Made by a program: the position numbers and the translations under genes
In this document: positions 15,597 to 22,431 of the stretch, in pieces
Layout: every line of letters starts with the position of its first letter
How positions within the stretch are numbered: position 1 is the stretch's first letter
Origin: Nocardioides sp.
GTDB lineage: Bacteria > Actinomycetota > Actinomycetes > Propionibacteriales > Nocardioidaceae
Reading direction: 5' to 3'
Assembly: GCA_025965125.1 (NCBI GenBank)
Contig: JAOPXM010000013.1
Span: 1 to 41,024 of the forward strand
Length of the DNA: 41,024 nucleotides
The notes under the pieces: generated by a model
What the model saw: the letters and a program-made list of their open reading frames with translations, nothing else
The model's database searches: none
What the model was told of the DNA's origin: nothing

Positions 15597-16397
15597 ATGA
15601 CCACGACACTCGCGATCGCCAACCAGAAGGGCGGCGTCGCCAAGACCACGACCGTGGCGTCGGTCGGCGCCGCGCTGGCCGAGCTCGGGCACTCGGTCCT
15701 GCTCGTCGACCTCGACCCCCAGGCGTGCCTGACGTTCTCGCTGGGCATCGACCCCGAGGACCTCGAGCTGTCGATCCACCACGTGCTGACCAAGGGCCTC
15801 GACGCCAGCGCGGTCATCCTCGAGACCGAGGACGGCGTCGACCTGCTCCCGGCCACCATCGAGCTGGCCCGGGCCGAGGCCGACCTGCTCACGCGCACCG
15901 GTCGCGAGCACGTCATCAAGGCGGCCATGGAGGCCCTGGAGGAGGAGCAGGAAGAGGGATCCGGCTACGACTGGGTCCTGCTCGACTGTCCGCCGTCGTT
16001 GGGCGTCCTCACCGTGGCCGCGCTGACCGCCGCGGATGGCGTCCTGATCCCGCTGCAGTGCGAGACGCTCTCGCACCGCGGAGTGGGACAGCTGCTCGAC
16101 ACGGTGCACGACGTACGCCGCTTCACGAACCGGGGGCTCGAGGTGTGGGGCGTGCTGCCGACGTTGTACGACGGGCGCACCAACCACTCGCGCACGGTGC
16201 TCGAGACGATCGCCGACACCTACGACCTCGACGTGATCGAGCCGCCGATCCCCAAGACCATCAAGTTCGCCGAAGCCCCGGCGGCCGGCCGCTCGATCCT
16301 GGCCACGAGCCGCAGCAGCAAGGGCGCCAAGGCCTATCGCGACGTTGCGGCCAACCTCGTCCTTCGCTCAAGGCGCCCTTCGAAGAGCTCGAAGTAG
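15597..16397 (+). CDS. ParA/Soj family ATPase (MinD/ParA-like)
   Basis: 266 residues. Deviant Walker A NQKGGVAKTTT (about 9-19) with the signature Lys and Ala in place of the usual Gly, switch I LVDLDPQACLT, and Walker B VLLDCPPSLG. No DNA-binding N-terminal extension and no ParB partner gene next door, so this is an orphan ParA-like protein, like mycobacterial Rv3213c (from memory), rather than the chromosome-partition pair. It may position a protein or complex; that is inference. The L,D-transpeptidase gene starts 10 nt after its stop, implying co-expression. Confidence 0.87.
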   Translation: MTTTLAIANQKGGVAKTTTVASVGAALAELGHSVLLVDLDPQACLTFSLGIDPEDLELSIHHVLTKGLDASAVILETEDGVDLLPATIELARAEADLLTRTGREHVIKAAMEALEEEQEEGSGYDWVLLDCPPSLGVLTVAALTAADGVLIPLQCETLSHRGVGQLLDTVHDVRRFTNRGLEVWGVLPTLYDGRTNHSRTVLETIADTYDLDVIEPPIPKTIKFAEAPAAGRSILATSRSSKGAKAYRDVAANLVLRSRRPSKSSK

Positions 16398-16407
16398 GTC
16401 AGGGGTC

Positions 16408-17073
16408 GTGAGCCGTCATCGCGCCGAGGTGAGGCCCCGCTACGGGCGGATCGCCCTGCTGGCTTCGTCGCTCGCGGTGACCGGGATCGCTGTCCTCGGC
16501 GGCACCGGTGTGATCTCGCCGGCGGCGTCCGAGACCGGCAACGACCGGCCTTCGGCGACCAAGGGGAACAACTCGACACCCGACCCGAACGAGACGTCGC
16601 TCGCACCGGCAAGGATCACCGCCGGCTCGGGGTCGCCCGACACGACCGACGTCACCGACCTGGCCGATACCGTCCTTCCATCGGGCTCGGGCTCGGGCCG
16701 CCGCATTGTCTTCAGCGAGAGCCGCCAGCGCGTCTGGCTGGTCGACGGTGGCAAGCACGTCGCCCGGACCTACCTGGTGTCGGGAAGCAAGTACGACAAC
16801 CTCGACCCGGGCACGTACTCCGTCTACTCGCGCTCCGAGCAGGCGTACGGCGTCGACGACTCCGGCACCATGAGGTACTTCGTCCGGTTCACCCAGGGCG
16901 ACACCGCCGCGATCGGCTTCCACGACATTCCCATCAACGAGGGCAAGAAGGTGCAGACCGTCGCCCAGCTCGGCACCCCGCTCTCGCACGGTTGCATCCG
17001 CCAGAGACGCCCGGATGCGATCGCGCTGTGGGAGTTCGCGCCTCTCGGCACGACGGTGGTCGTCACCGTCTGA
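16408..17073 (+). CDS. L,D-transpeptidase (YkuD domain)
   Basis: 221 residues. A membrane anchor or signal segment (about 13-33) is followed by a low-complexity linker (40-95) and a YkuD catalytic domain. His 172 (GFHDIP) and the motif SHGCIR with nucleophile Cys 196 are present. Such enzymes make 3-3 cross-links in peptidoglycan or attach proteins to it, outside the membrane. GTG 16408 is chosen as the first start after the parA-like stop codon; an earlier ATG (16345) would overlap parA by 53 bp. It ends at the strong terminator shared with the helicase gene. Confidence 0.87.
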   Translation: MSRHRAEVRPRYGRIALLASSLAVTGIAVLGGTGVISPAASETGNDRPSATKGNNSTPDPNETSLAPARITAGSGSPDTTDVTDLADTVLPSGSGSGRRIVFSESRQRVWLVDGGKHVARTYLVSGSKYDNLDPGTYSVYSRSEQAYGVDDSGTMRYFVRFTQGDTAAIGFHDIPINEGKKVQTVAQLGTPLSHGCIRQRRPDAIALWEFAPLGTTVVVTV

Positions 17074-17074
17074 A

Positions 17075-17116
17075 ATCACAGCGGCCCGCCCGAAGTCTCA
17101 GGCGGGCCAGCGTGAT
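17075..17116. terminator. Bidirectional hairpin terminator
   Basis: ATCAC (17075-17079) and GGCCCGCC (17083-17090) pair with GGCGGGCC (17101-17108) and GTGAT (17112-17116), with a 3-nt internal mismatch and a 10-nt loop. The hairpin starts 1 nt after the L,D-transpeptidase stop and ends 7 nt before the helicase stop. It lacks a long U run, as is usual in GC-rich actinobacteria. Confidence 0.85.
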
Positions 17117-17123
17117 GTCGGGC

Positions 17124-18593
17124 TCAGGCCTCCGCGGCCGTACCCGCCCCCGAGGACCTGCGCCGGCGCCGGTTGCGATTGCGGGTGCCGCCGCTGCGGG
17201 CCTCGCCGTCCGCGCTGGGCCCGTCGGTGGTCTTCACCGGAGGAGGGTTCTCGGCGGCGGTCTCGCCGCTGCGGGTCCTGGTCCGGTTGCGGTCGCGGTT
17301 GCGGTCGCCACCCGTCTTGCGCTCGCCACCGTCGCGGTTGCTGTCGCGGCCACCGCCGCGGCCGCCACGGTCGCGATCGGTGCGCTCCCGGGGCTGCTGC
17401 GGGGCCGCGTCGACGATGCGGCCCTTGGTGCCTGGTGCGATGCCCTGGTCGTGGTAGAGGTGCTCGGACGTGGAGTAGGTCTCCTGCGGCTCGTCGAACG
17501 GCAGGTCCAGCGTCTTGTTGATCATCTTCCAGCGGTGCAGGTCCGCCCAGTCGACGAACGTGATGGCGATACCGGTGGCACCTGCGCGGCCGGTGCGGCC
17601 GATCCGGTGGACGTAGGTCTTGTCGTCCTCGGGGCAGGTGTAGTTGATGACGTGCGAGACGCCGGCGACGTCGATGCCGCGGGCGGCGACGTCGGTGGCG
17701 ACGAGGACACGGAGCTTGTCCTCACGGAACTTCGTCAGCGCCTTCTCGCGAGCAACCTGCGCCATGTCGCCGTGCAACGGGCTGGCGTCGAAGCCGCGCT
17801 CGGTCAGGTCGTCGGCCACCCGCTGCGCCTGGCGCTTGGTGCGGGTGAAGACGATCACTTTGCCGGCGTCCTCGGCCTGCAGGACCCGGGCGATGATCTC
17901 GGGCTTGTCGAGGTCGTGGGCGAGGTAGATGAACTGCGCGGTCGCGGGCACCATCGTGGTGTCGTAGGACGACTCGGCGCGGATGTTCATCGGGTGCCGC
18001 ATGTGGGTGCGGGCCAGCGAGACGATCGCGGCCGGCATGGTGGCCGAGAACAGCATCGTCTGCCGGGTCTCGGGTGTCATCGACAAGATGCGCTCGACGT
18101 CGGGCAGGAAGCCCAGGTCGAGCATCTCGTCTGCCTCGTCGAGGACCAGCGCGTGCACGTGGGAGATGTCCAGCGCGCGGCGGTTGCACAGGTCGATCAG
18201 GCGGCCAGGCGTGCCCACCACGATGTCCACGCCGGAGGCCAGCGTGTCGAGCTGGGTGTCGTAGCCGACCCCGCCGTACACCGTCAGGACCCGGAGACCG
18301 AGGTCCTTGCTGGCGAGGTGGAGGTCGTTGGAGACCTGCAGCGCGAGCTCACGGGTCGGGGCGACGATCAGGGCCTGCGGCTTGCCCTGGGGCAGGTCGG
18401 CGTACGCCGGGTCGTTCATCGTCACGCTGCGCTGCAGCACGGGGATGCCGAAGGCCAGCGTCTTGCCGGTGCCGGTGCGGGCCTGGCCGATCAGGTCGGT
18501 GCCCATCAGGGCGACGGAGAGGGTCATCTCCTGGATCGCGAACGGGGTCACGATGTTGGCGCGCTCGAGCGCGTCGCAAATCTCGGGGAGCAC
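17124..18593 (-). CDS. DEAD-box RNA helicase
   Basis: 489 residues from GTG 18593. Motif I ARTGTGKT (38-45), PTREL (79-83), TPGR (128-131), DEAD (152-155), SAT (183-185), ARGID (304-308) and HRIGRTGR (329-336) are intact, so it should unwind or remodel RNA using ATP. From about 385 the tail is RG/RN/basic-rich, a typical RNA-binding extension of RhlE/CsdA-like actinobacterial helicases. The in-frame codons before GTG read L-T-T-F-R-E-L-G. This contains the conserved Phe of the Q motif, so the natural start is probably upstream: a CTG at 18617 (a rare start) or across a one-base frameshift. An in-frame stop lies at 18633-18635. Confidence 0.9.
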   Translation of the reverse strand: MLPEICDALERANIVTPFAIQEMTLSVALMGTDLIGQARTGTGKTLAFGIPVLQRSVTMNDPAYADLPQGKPQALIVAPTRELALQVSNDLHLASKDLGLRVLTVYGGVGYDTQLDTLASGVDIVVGTPGRLIDLCNRRALDISHVHALVLDEADEMLDLGFLPDVERILSMTPETRQTMLFSATMPAAIVSLARTHMRHPMNIRAESSYDTTMVPATAQFIYLAHDLDKPEIIARVLQAEDAGKVIVFTRTKRQAQRVADDLTERGFDASPLHGDMAQVAREKALTKFREDKLRVLVATDVAARGIDVAGVSHVINYTCPEDDKTYVHRIGRTGRAGATGIAITFVDWADLHRWKMINKTLDLPFDEPQETYSTSEHLYHDQGIAPGTKGRIVDAAPQQPRERTDRDRGGRGGGRDSNRDGGERKTGGDRNRDRNRTRTRSGETAAENPPPVKTTDGPSADGEARSGGTRNRNRRRRRSSGAGTAAEA

Positions 18594-18617
18594 CCCGAGC
18601 TCTCGGAAGGTGGTCAG

Positions 18618-18767
18618 TGTCTTTCGCTTTCGTCAGTTCAGCCTGAGAAGCCGATTCGTCTTGGAATGCGGCGGACTCGTCGGTGCGAACCTCGGAAAGG
18701 GAACCTCGACAGCATCTGCCGCGCACATACTGGGCCGCGCCGAGAGGAGCGGGCGCGACACTTCTTC
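18618..18767 (-). promoter_or_regulatory. Probable 5' leader of the helicase mRNA
   Basis: From the likely TAGACT promoter (18774-18779) to the helicase coding region there are about 150 nt. DEAD-box helicase mRNAs often have long regulatory leaders. Another reading frame here could encode an acidic N-terminal extension (TDESAAFQDESASQAELTK) that would join the helicase if one base were added near 18612, so the sequence may instead be coding with an error. Confidence 0.4.
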
Positions 18768-18773
18768 GGGTTC

Positions 18774-18779
18774 AGTCTA
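18774..18779 (-). promoter_or_regulatory. -10 box TAGACT for the helicase transcript
   Basis: Read leftward, TAGACT lies in the divergent region, back to back with the -10 box of the ferritin-like gene 4 bp away. The two promoters overlap and probably compete or are regulated together. Confidence 0.4.
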
Positions 18780-18783
18780 TCGG

Positions 18784-18789
18784 TAGGGT
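18784..18789 (+). promoter_or_regulatory. -10 box TAGGGT, leaderless promoter of the ferritin-like gene
   Basis: TAGGGT is followed by 6 nt and ATG 18796, with no ribosome binding site. Confidence 0.55.
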
Positions 18790-18795
18790 CATTGC

Positions 18796-19509
18796 ATGAC
18801 TGCATCGACGGACGGCGCCCTCGAGGACGACGTCCCGGTGGCCTTCCAGGACCCCGGATATCGCGAGGCAGTGGTCGACCTCCTGGGGGTGATCGCGTAC
18901 GGCGAGATCTCGGCGTTCGAGCGCCTCGCCGAGGACGCGAAGCTGGCTCCGACCCTCGAGGACAAGGTGGCGATCGCGGCCATGGCGAGTGCCGAGTTCG
19001 GCAAGGTTGCGCTTCTCCACGAGCGGCTCACGGACCTCGGTGCGGACCCGTTCGCAGCCATGGCACCGTTTCGCGGCGCGATCGACCTCTTCCACGAGCA
19101 CACCCGGCCGGCCGACTGGTACGAAGGCCTGGTCAAGGCCTACGTCGGTGACGGCCTGGCCAACGACTTCTACCGCGAGATCGCGGCGTACCTCGACACG
19201 GCGACACGCGACCTGATCGTCTCGTCCCTCGAGGACACCGGACACTCGGCGTTCGCGATCGACCGGGTCCGGGCGGCGATCGTGGCCGACCACCGGCTCG
19301 GCGGCCGCCTGGCTCTGTGGGGGCGTCGGCTGATGGGGGAGGCGCTGACCCAGGGTCAGCGGGTGGCCGCCGAGCGGGACGCGTTGTCCGCACTGCTCGC
19401 CGGCGGGGTGGACCGTCCCGGCCTCGACCTGGCCGCCATCGGCCGGATGTTCACGCGGCTCACGGATCGACACGCTGAGCGGATGGCGGAGCTCGGCCTC
19501 GCCAGCTGA
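18796..19509 (+). CDS. Ferritin-like fold protein (MiaE-like/Rv3210c-like)
   Basis: 237 residues, all helical in character. AYGEISAFERLAEDAK (about 34-49) and AAMASAEFGKVALLHERL (61-78) carry carboxylates (Glu 37, Glu 67) and His 75 where a diiron site would be, followed by DWYEGLVKAYVGDGLANDFYREI, a hallmark of this actinobacterial family. Metal binding and any hydroxylase activity are inference. Adjacency to a DEAD-box helicase is common in actinobacteria and hints at an RNA-related role. ATG 18796 is supported by the adjacent TAGGGT box. Confidence 0.82.
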   Translation: MTASTDGALEDDVPVAFQDPGYREAVVDLLGVIAYGEISAFERLAEDAKLAPTLEDKVAIAAMASAEFGKVALLHERLTDLGADPFAAMAPFRGAIDLFHEHTRPADWYEGLVKAYVGDGLANDFYREIAAYLDTATRDLIVSSLEDTGHSAFAIDRVRAAIVADHRLGGRLALWGRRLMGEALTQGQRVAAERDALSALLAGGVDRPGLDLAAIGRMFTRLTDRHAERMAELGLAS

Positions 19510-19529
19510 CCCAGGCCGCGCCCGTGGCA

Positions 19530-19595
19530 GGGGCAAAACGACGGCGGATCCAGCACCATTCCCACGATGTGGCACCCGTTTGCCCCCTCGAGGGG
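19530..19595. repeat. Intergenic inverted repeat related to the axis element
   Basis: GGGGCAAAACG (19530-19540) faces CGTTTGCCCCC (19577-19587), an imperfect stem round a loop that includes GGCGGATCC. A perfect 12-bp palindrome CCCCTCGAGGGG (19584-19595) overlaps its end. The arms and the internal GGCGGAT match the element at the palindrome axis, so the DUF559 gene is flanked by two copies. It sits 20 nt after the ferritin-like gene and may also act as its terminator. Confidence 0.7.
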
Positions 19596-19653
19596 CGCGG
19601 AGCGCGCTTGTGGATGACCGCGTCAGCCCGGCCCCACGGGGTAGGCGTCGGGC

Positions 19654-20514
19654 ATGGATGTCGTGGAAGCGCTCGTGCGGCTGGGCGGGATTGCAAGCGC
19701 GGCCGACCTGACCGAGCTGACCTCGCCAGCGCGCGTTCGGTCGGCGGCCGACACCGGCCTCATCCACAGGCTCAAACGAGGGACGTACTGCCTGCCGGGC
19801 GTCGAGGAGGCCCTCCGCGTGGCGATCCGGCTCGGTGGCATGGCGTCTCATCTGTCAGCGGCGCAGCTGCACGGCTGGGAGGTGGCTCATCCACCGACGT
19901 GTCCGTGGATCGTGGTGCCCCGCAACCGGGAGGTGTCGGACCGGCTGGGCAGCTACGTGTTCTGGGCCGACCTCGCCGGTGAGGCCGGGCACGTCACCTC
20001 ACCGCTGCGGACGGTGATCGACTGCGGTCGAAGGCTGCAGTTCACTCCGGCGCTGACGGTGGCCGACTCCGCCCTCCGGCACCGGGCGATCACCCGGGAC
20101 CAGCTACGGGCGGGAGCCGTCGACGTCCGGGGCAAGGGTGCGGGGCCCGTGCGCGAGATAGCCGTACTCGCTGATGGCCGTGCGGCCAACGCGTTCGAGT
20201 CCGCACTGCGAGCGATCGCGATCCGGTCCGGCCTGGATGTGGTGCCCCAGCAGGAGGTCTCCATCGCAGGTGAGGTGGTGCATCCTGATCTCGTCGACGT
20301 AGGCCGGCGGCTCGTTCTCGAAGCCGATTCCTGGGAGTTCCACGCGACCCGCGAGGCCCACGACCGGGACTGCTGGCGCTACGACGAGCTGGTGCTCGCG
20401 GGTTGGACGGTTCTTCGCTTCACCTGGCGGCAGGTCATGCGAGAGCCCGGATGGGTACGAGCCTGTCTCGAACGGCGCGCCGGTGGGGCAAACGGGGGCG
20501 GATTCACTGGTTAA
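19654..20514 (+). CDS. AbiEi-like winged-helix/DUF559 (Vsr-like) protein
   Basis: 286 residues. The N-terminus (1-90) resembles the AbiEi-type antitoxin winged helix: GGIASAADLTELTS, then a basic RLKRGTYCLPG. The C-terminus (about 180-270) is DUF559-like, a PD-(D/E)xK nuclease-type fold related to Vsr: HPDLVD (Asp 212), LEADSWEFH (Glu 223, Asp 225), then a late strand VLRFTWRQV. Such proteins are common in several copies in actinobacteria, usually without an AbiEii toxin, as here. The last 9 or so residues (AGGANGGGFTG) are encoded by the axis repeat, and TAA 20512-20514 straddles the axis. The natural C-terminus is therefore uncertain. Confidence 0.8.
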   Translation: MDVVEALVRLGGIASAADLTELTSPARVRSAADTGLIHRLKRGTYCLPGVEEALRVAIRLGGMASHLSAAQLHGWEVAHPPTCPWIVVPRNREVSDRLGSYVFWADLAGEAGHVTSPLRTVIDCGRRLQFTPALTVADSALRHRAITRDQLRAGAVDVRGKGAGPVREIAVLADGRAANAFESALRAIAIRSGLDVVPQQEVSIAGEVVHPDLVDVGRRLVLEADSWEFHATREAHDRDCWRYDELVLAGWTVLRFTWRQVMREPGWVRACLERRAGGANGGGFTG

Positions 20515-20540
20515 CCAGTGAATCCGCCCCCGTTTGCCCC
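20485..20540. repeat. Palindromic intergenic element at the axis
   Basis: Each half reads GGGGCAAACG, GGGGCGGATT, CACTGGTT and then meets its complement with no loop. A diverged relative of the same element (GGGGCAAAACG ... GGCGGATC ... CGTTTGCCCCC) lies upstream of the neighbouring gene at 19530-19587, so this is probably a natural hairpin-forming repeat of this genome. How much of the symmetry was present in the real chromosome cannot be told from the window, because everything outside it is symmetric too. The stop codons of the two convergent DUF559 genes lie inside it and overlap by 4 bp. Confidence 0.8.
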
Positions 20541-21371
20541 ACCGGCGCGCCGTTCGAGACAGGCTCGTACCCATCCGGGCTCTCGCATGACCTGCCGCCA
20601 GGTGAAGCGAAGAACCGTCCAACCCGCGAGCACCAGCTCGTCGTAGCGCCAGCAGTCCCGGTCGTGGGCCTCGCGGGTCGCGTGGAACTCCCAGGAATCG
20701 GCTTCGAGAACGAGCCGCCGGCCTACGTCGACGAGATCAGGATGCACCACCTCACCTGCGATGGAGACCTCCTGCTGGGGCACCACATCCAGGCCGGACC
20801 GGATCGCGATCGCTCGCAGTGCGGACTCGAACGCGTTGGCCGCACGGCCATCAGCGAGTACGGCTATCTCGCGCACGGGCCCCGCACCCTTGCCCCGGAC
20901 GTCGACGGCTCCCGCCCGTAGCTGGTCCCGGGTGATCGCCCGGTGCCGGAGGGCGGAGTCGGCCACCGTCAGCGCCGGAGTGAACTGCAGCCTTCGACCG
21001 CAGTCGATCACCGTCCGCAGCGGTGAGGTGACGTGCCCGGCCTCACCGGCGAGGTCGGCCCAGAACACGTAGCTGCCCAGCCGGTCCGACACCTCCCGGT
21101 TGCGGGGCACCACGATCCACGGACACGTCGGTGGATGAGCCACCTCCCAGCCGTGCAGCTGCGCCGCTGACAGATGAGACGCCATGCCACCGAGCCGGAT
21201 CGCCACGCGGAGGGCCTCCTCGACGCCCGGCAGGCAGTACGTCCCTCGTTTGAGCCTGTGGATGAGGCCGGTGTCGGCCGCCGACCGAACGCGCGCTGGC
21301 GAGGTCAGCTCGGTCAGGTCGGCCGCGCTTGCAATCCCGCCCAGCCGCACGAGCGCTTCCACGACATCCAT
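20511..21371 (-). CDS. AbiEi-like/DUF559 protein, mirror copy
   Basis: Identical to the gene at 19654-20514: AbiEi-like winged helix, then DUF559 nuclease-like domain with Asp 212, Glu 223 and Asp 225. It converges on its own twin, overlapping by the 4 bases TTAA at the axis, which is not a natural-looking gene arrangement. Confidence 0.8.
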   Translation of the reverse strand: MDVVEALVRLGGIASAADLTELTSPARVRSAADTGLIHRLKRGTYCLPGVEEALRVAIRLGGMASHLSAAQLHGWEVAHPPTCPWIVVPRNREVSDRLGSYVFWADLAGEAGHVTSPLRTVIDCGRRLQFTPALTVADSALRHRAITRDQLRAGAVDVRGKGAGPVREIAVLADGRAANAFESALRAIAIRSGLDVVPQQEVSIAGEVVHPDLVDVGRRLVLEADSWEFHATREAHDRDCWRYDELVLAGWTVLRFTWRQVMREPGWVRACLERRAGGANGGGFTG

Positions 21372-21429
21372 GCCCGACGCCTACCCCGTGGGGCCGGGCT
21401 GACGCGGTCATCCACAAGCGCGCTCCGCG

Positions 21430-21495
21430 CCCCTCGAGGGGGCAAACGGGTGCCACATCGTGGGAATGGTGCTGGATCCGCCGTCGTTTTGCCCC
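21430..21495. repeat. Axis-related intergenic inverted repeat, mirror copy
   Basis: Same element as 19530-19595: GGGGGCAAACG facing CGTTTTGCCCC with the CCCCTCGAGGGG palindrome. It lies between the mirrored DUF559 and ferritin-like genes. Confidence 0.7.
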
Positions 21496-21515
21496 TGCCA
21501 CGGGCGCGGCCTGGG

Positions 21516-22229
21516 TCAGCTGGCGAGGCCGAGCTCCGCCATCCGCTCAGCGTGTCGATCCGTGAGCCGCGTGAACATCCGGCCGATGGCGGCCAGGTCG
21601 AGGCCGGGACGGTCCACCCCGCCGGCGAGCAGTGCGGACAACGCGTCCCGCTCGGCGGCCACCCGCTGACCCTGGGTCAGCGCCTCCCCCATCAGCCGAC
21701 GCCCCCACAGAGCCAGGCGGCCGCCGAGCCGGTGGTCGGCCACGATCGCCGCCCGGACCCGGTCGATCGCGAACGCCGAGTGTCCGGTGTCCTCGAGGGA
21801 CGAGACGATCAGGTCGCGTGTCGCCGTGTCGAGGTACGCCGCGATCTCGCGGTAGAAGTCGTTGGCCAGGCCGTCACCGACGTAGGCCTTGACCAGGCCT
21901 TCGTACCAGTCGGCCGGCCGGGTGTGCTCGTGGAAGAGGTCGATCGCGCCGCGAAACGGTGCCATGGCTGCGAACGGGTCCGCACCGAGGTCCGTGAGCC
22001 GCTCGTGGAGAAGCGCAACCTTGCCGAACTCGGCACTCGCCATGGCCGCGATCGCCACCTTGTCCTCGAGGGTCGGAGCCAGCTTCGCGTCCTCGGCGAG
22101 GCGCTCGAACGCCGAGATCTCGCCGTACGCGATCACCCCCAGGAGGTCGACCACTGCCTCGCGATATCCGGGGTCCTGGAAGGCCACCGGGACGTCGTCC
22201 TCGAGGGCGCCGTCCGTCGATGCAGTCAT
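21516..22229 (-). CDS. Ferritin-like fold protein, mirror copy
   Basis: Identical to 18796-19509: a 237-residue helical protein with Glu 37, Glu 67 and His 75 and the DWYEGLVKAYVGDG hallmark. It is divergent from the mirrored helicase gene. Confidence 0.82.
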   Translation of the reverse strand: MTASTDGALEDDVPVAFQDPGYREAVVDLLGVIAYGEISAFERLAEDAKLAPTLEDKVAIAAMASAEFGKVALLHERLTDLGADPFAAMAPFRGAIDLFHEHTRPADWYEGLVKAYVGDGLANDFYREIAAYLDTATRDLIVSSLEDTGHSAFAIDRVRAAIVADHRLGGRLALWGRRLMGEALTQGQRVAAERDALSALLAGGVDRPGLDLAAIGRMFTRLTDRHAERMAELGLAS

Positions 22230-22235
22230 GCAATG

Positions 22236-22241
22236 ACCCTA
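22236..22241 (-). promoter_or_regulatory. -10 box TAGGGT of the ferritin-like gene, mirror copy
   Basis: Read leftward, TAGGGT ends 6 nt before the ATG at 22229, giving a leaderless transcript. Confidence 0.55.
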
Positions 22242-22245
22242 CCGA

Positions 22246-22251
22246 TAGACT
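22246..22251 (+). promoter_or_regulatory. -10 box TAGACT of the helicase gene, mirror copy
   Basis: Back to back with the ferritin-like -10 box, 4 bp away. Transcription would start near 22258. Confidence 0.4.
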
Positions 22252-22257
22252 GAACCC

Positions 22258-22407
22258 GAAGAAGTGTCGCGCCCGCTCCTCTCGGCGCGGCCCAGTATGT
22301 GCGCGGCAGATGCTGTCGAGGTTCCCTTTCCGAGGTTCGCACCGACGAGTCCGCCGCATTCCAAGACGAATCGGCTTCTCAGGCTGAACTGACGAAAGCG
22401 AAAGACA
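22258..22407 (+). promoter_or_regulatory. Probable helicase mRNA leader, mirror copy
   Basis: About 150 nt between the likely transcription start and the first in-frame helicase codons. The frame carrying TDESAAFQDESASQAELTK runs through it and leaves the helicase frame only near 22410. Confidence 0.4.
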
Positions 22408-22431
22408 CTGACCACCTTCCGAGAGCTCGGG

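Larger units (their letters stand above)
1..20512 (+). repeat. Left arm of a perfect 41-kb palindrome
   Basis: This arm is followed immediately by its exact reverse complement. The first bases CGCGCGTCGGCGCGG are the reverse complement of the last bases of the window. The centre reads CTGGTT|AACCAG, and every open reading frame has an identical partner with coordinates summing to 41025. Noncoding stretches match as well as coding ones, so this is not conservation by selection. The genes within the arm are intact and in a normal actinobacterial order, so the arm itself looks like genuine chromosomal sequence. Confidence 0.98.

Noticed and set aside
16992-19151. 719-residue open frame opposite the helicase
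   Set aside because: It is the low-stop antisense frame of a GC-rich gene, with Val/Ala/Gly/Arg-rich shadow composition, while the opposite strand holds all DEAD-box motifs.
19654-20514. Complete type IV toxin-antitoxin or abortive-infection system
   Set aside because: Only the AbiEi-like/DUF559 protein is present. No nucleotidyltransferase toxin (AbiEii) or other defence gene adjoins it.
20485-20540. Closed hairpin telomere (resolvase site) or replication origin at the axis
   Set aside because: No protelomerase, partition or initiator gene is present, and flanking genes are ordinary chromosomal genes. The short element recurs nearby as a plain intergenic repeat.
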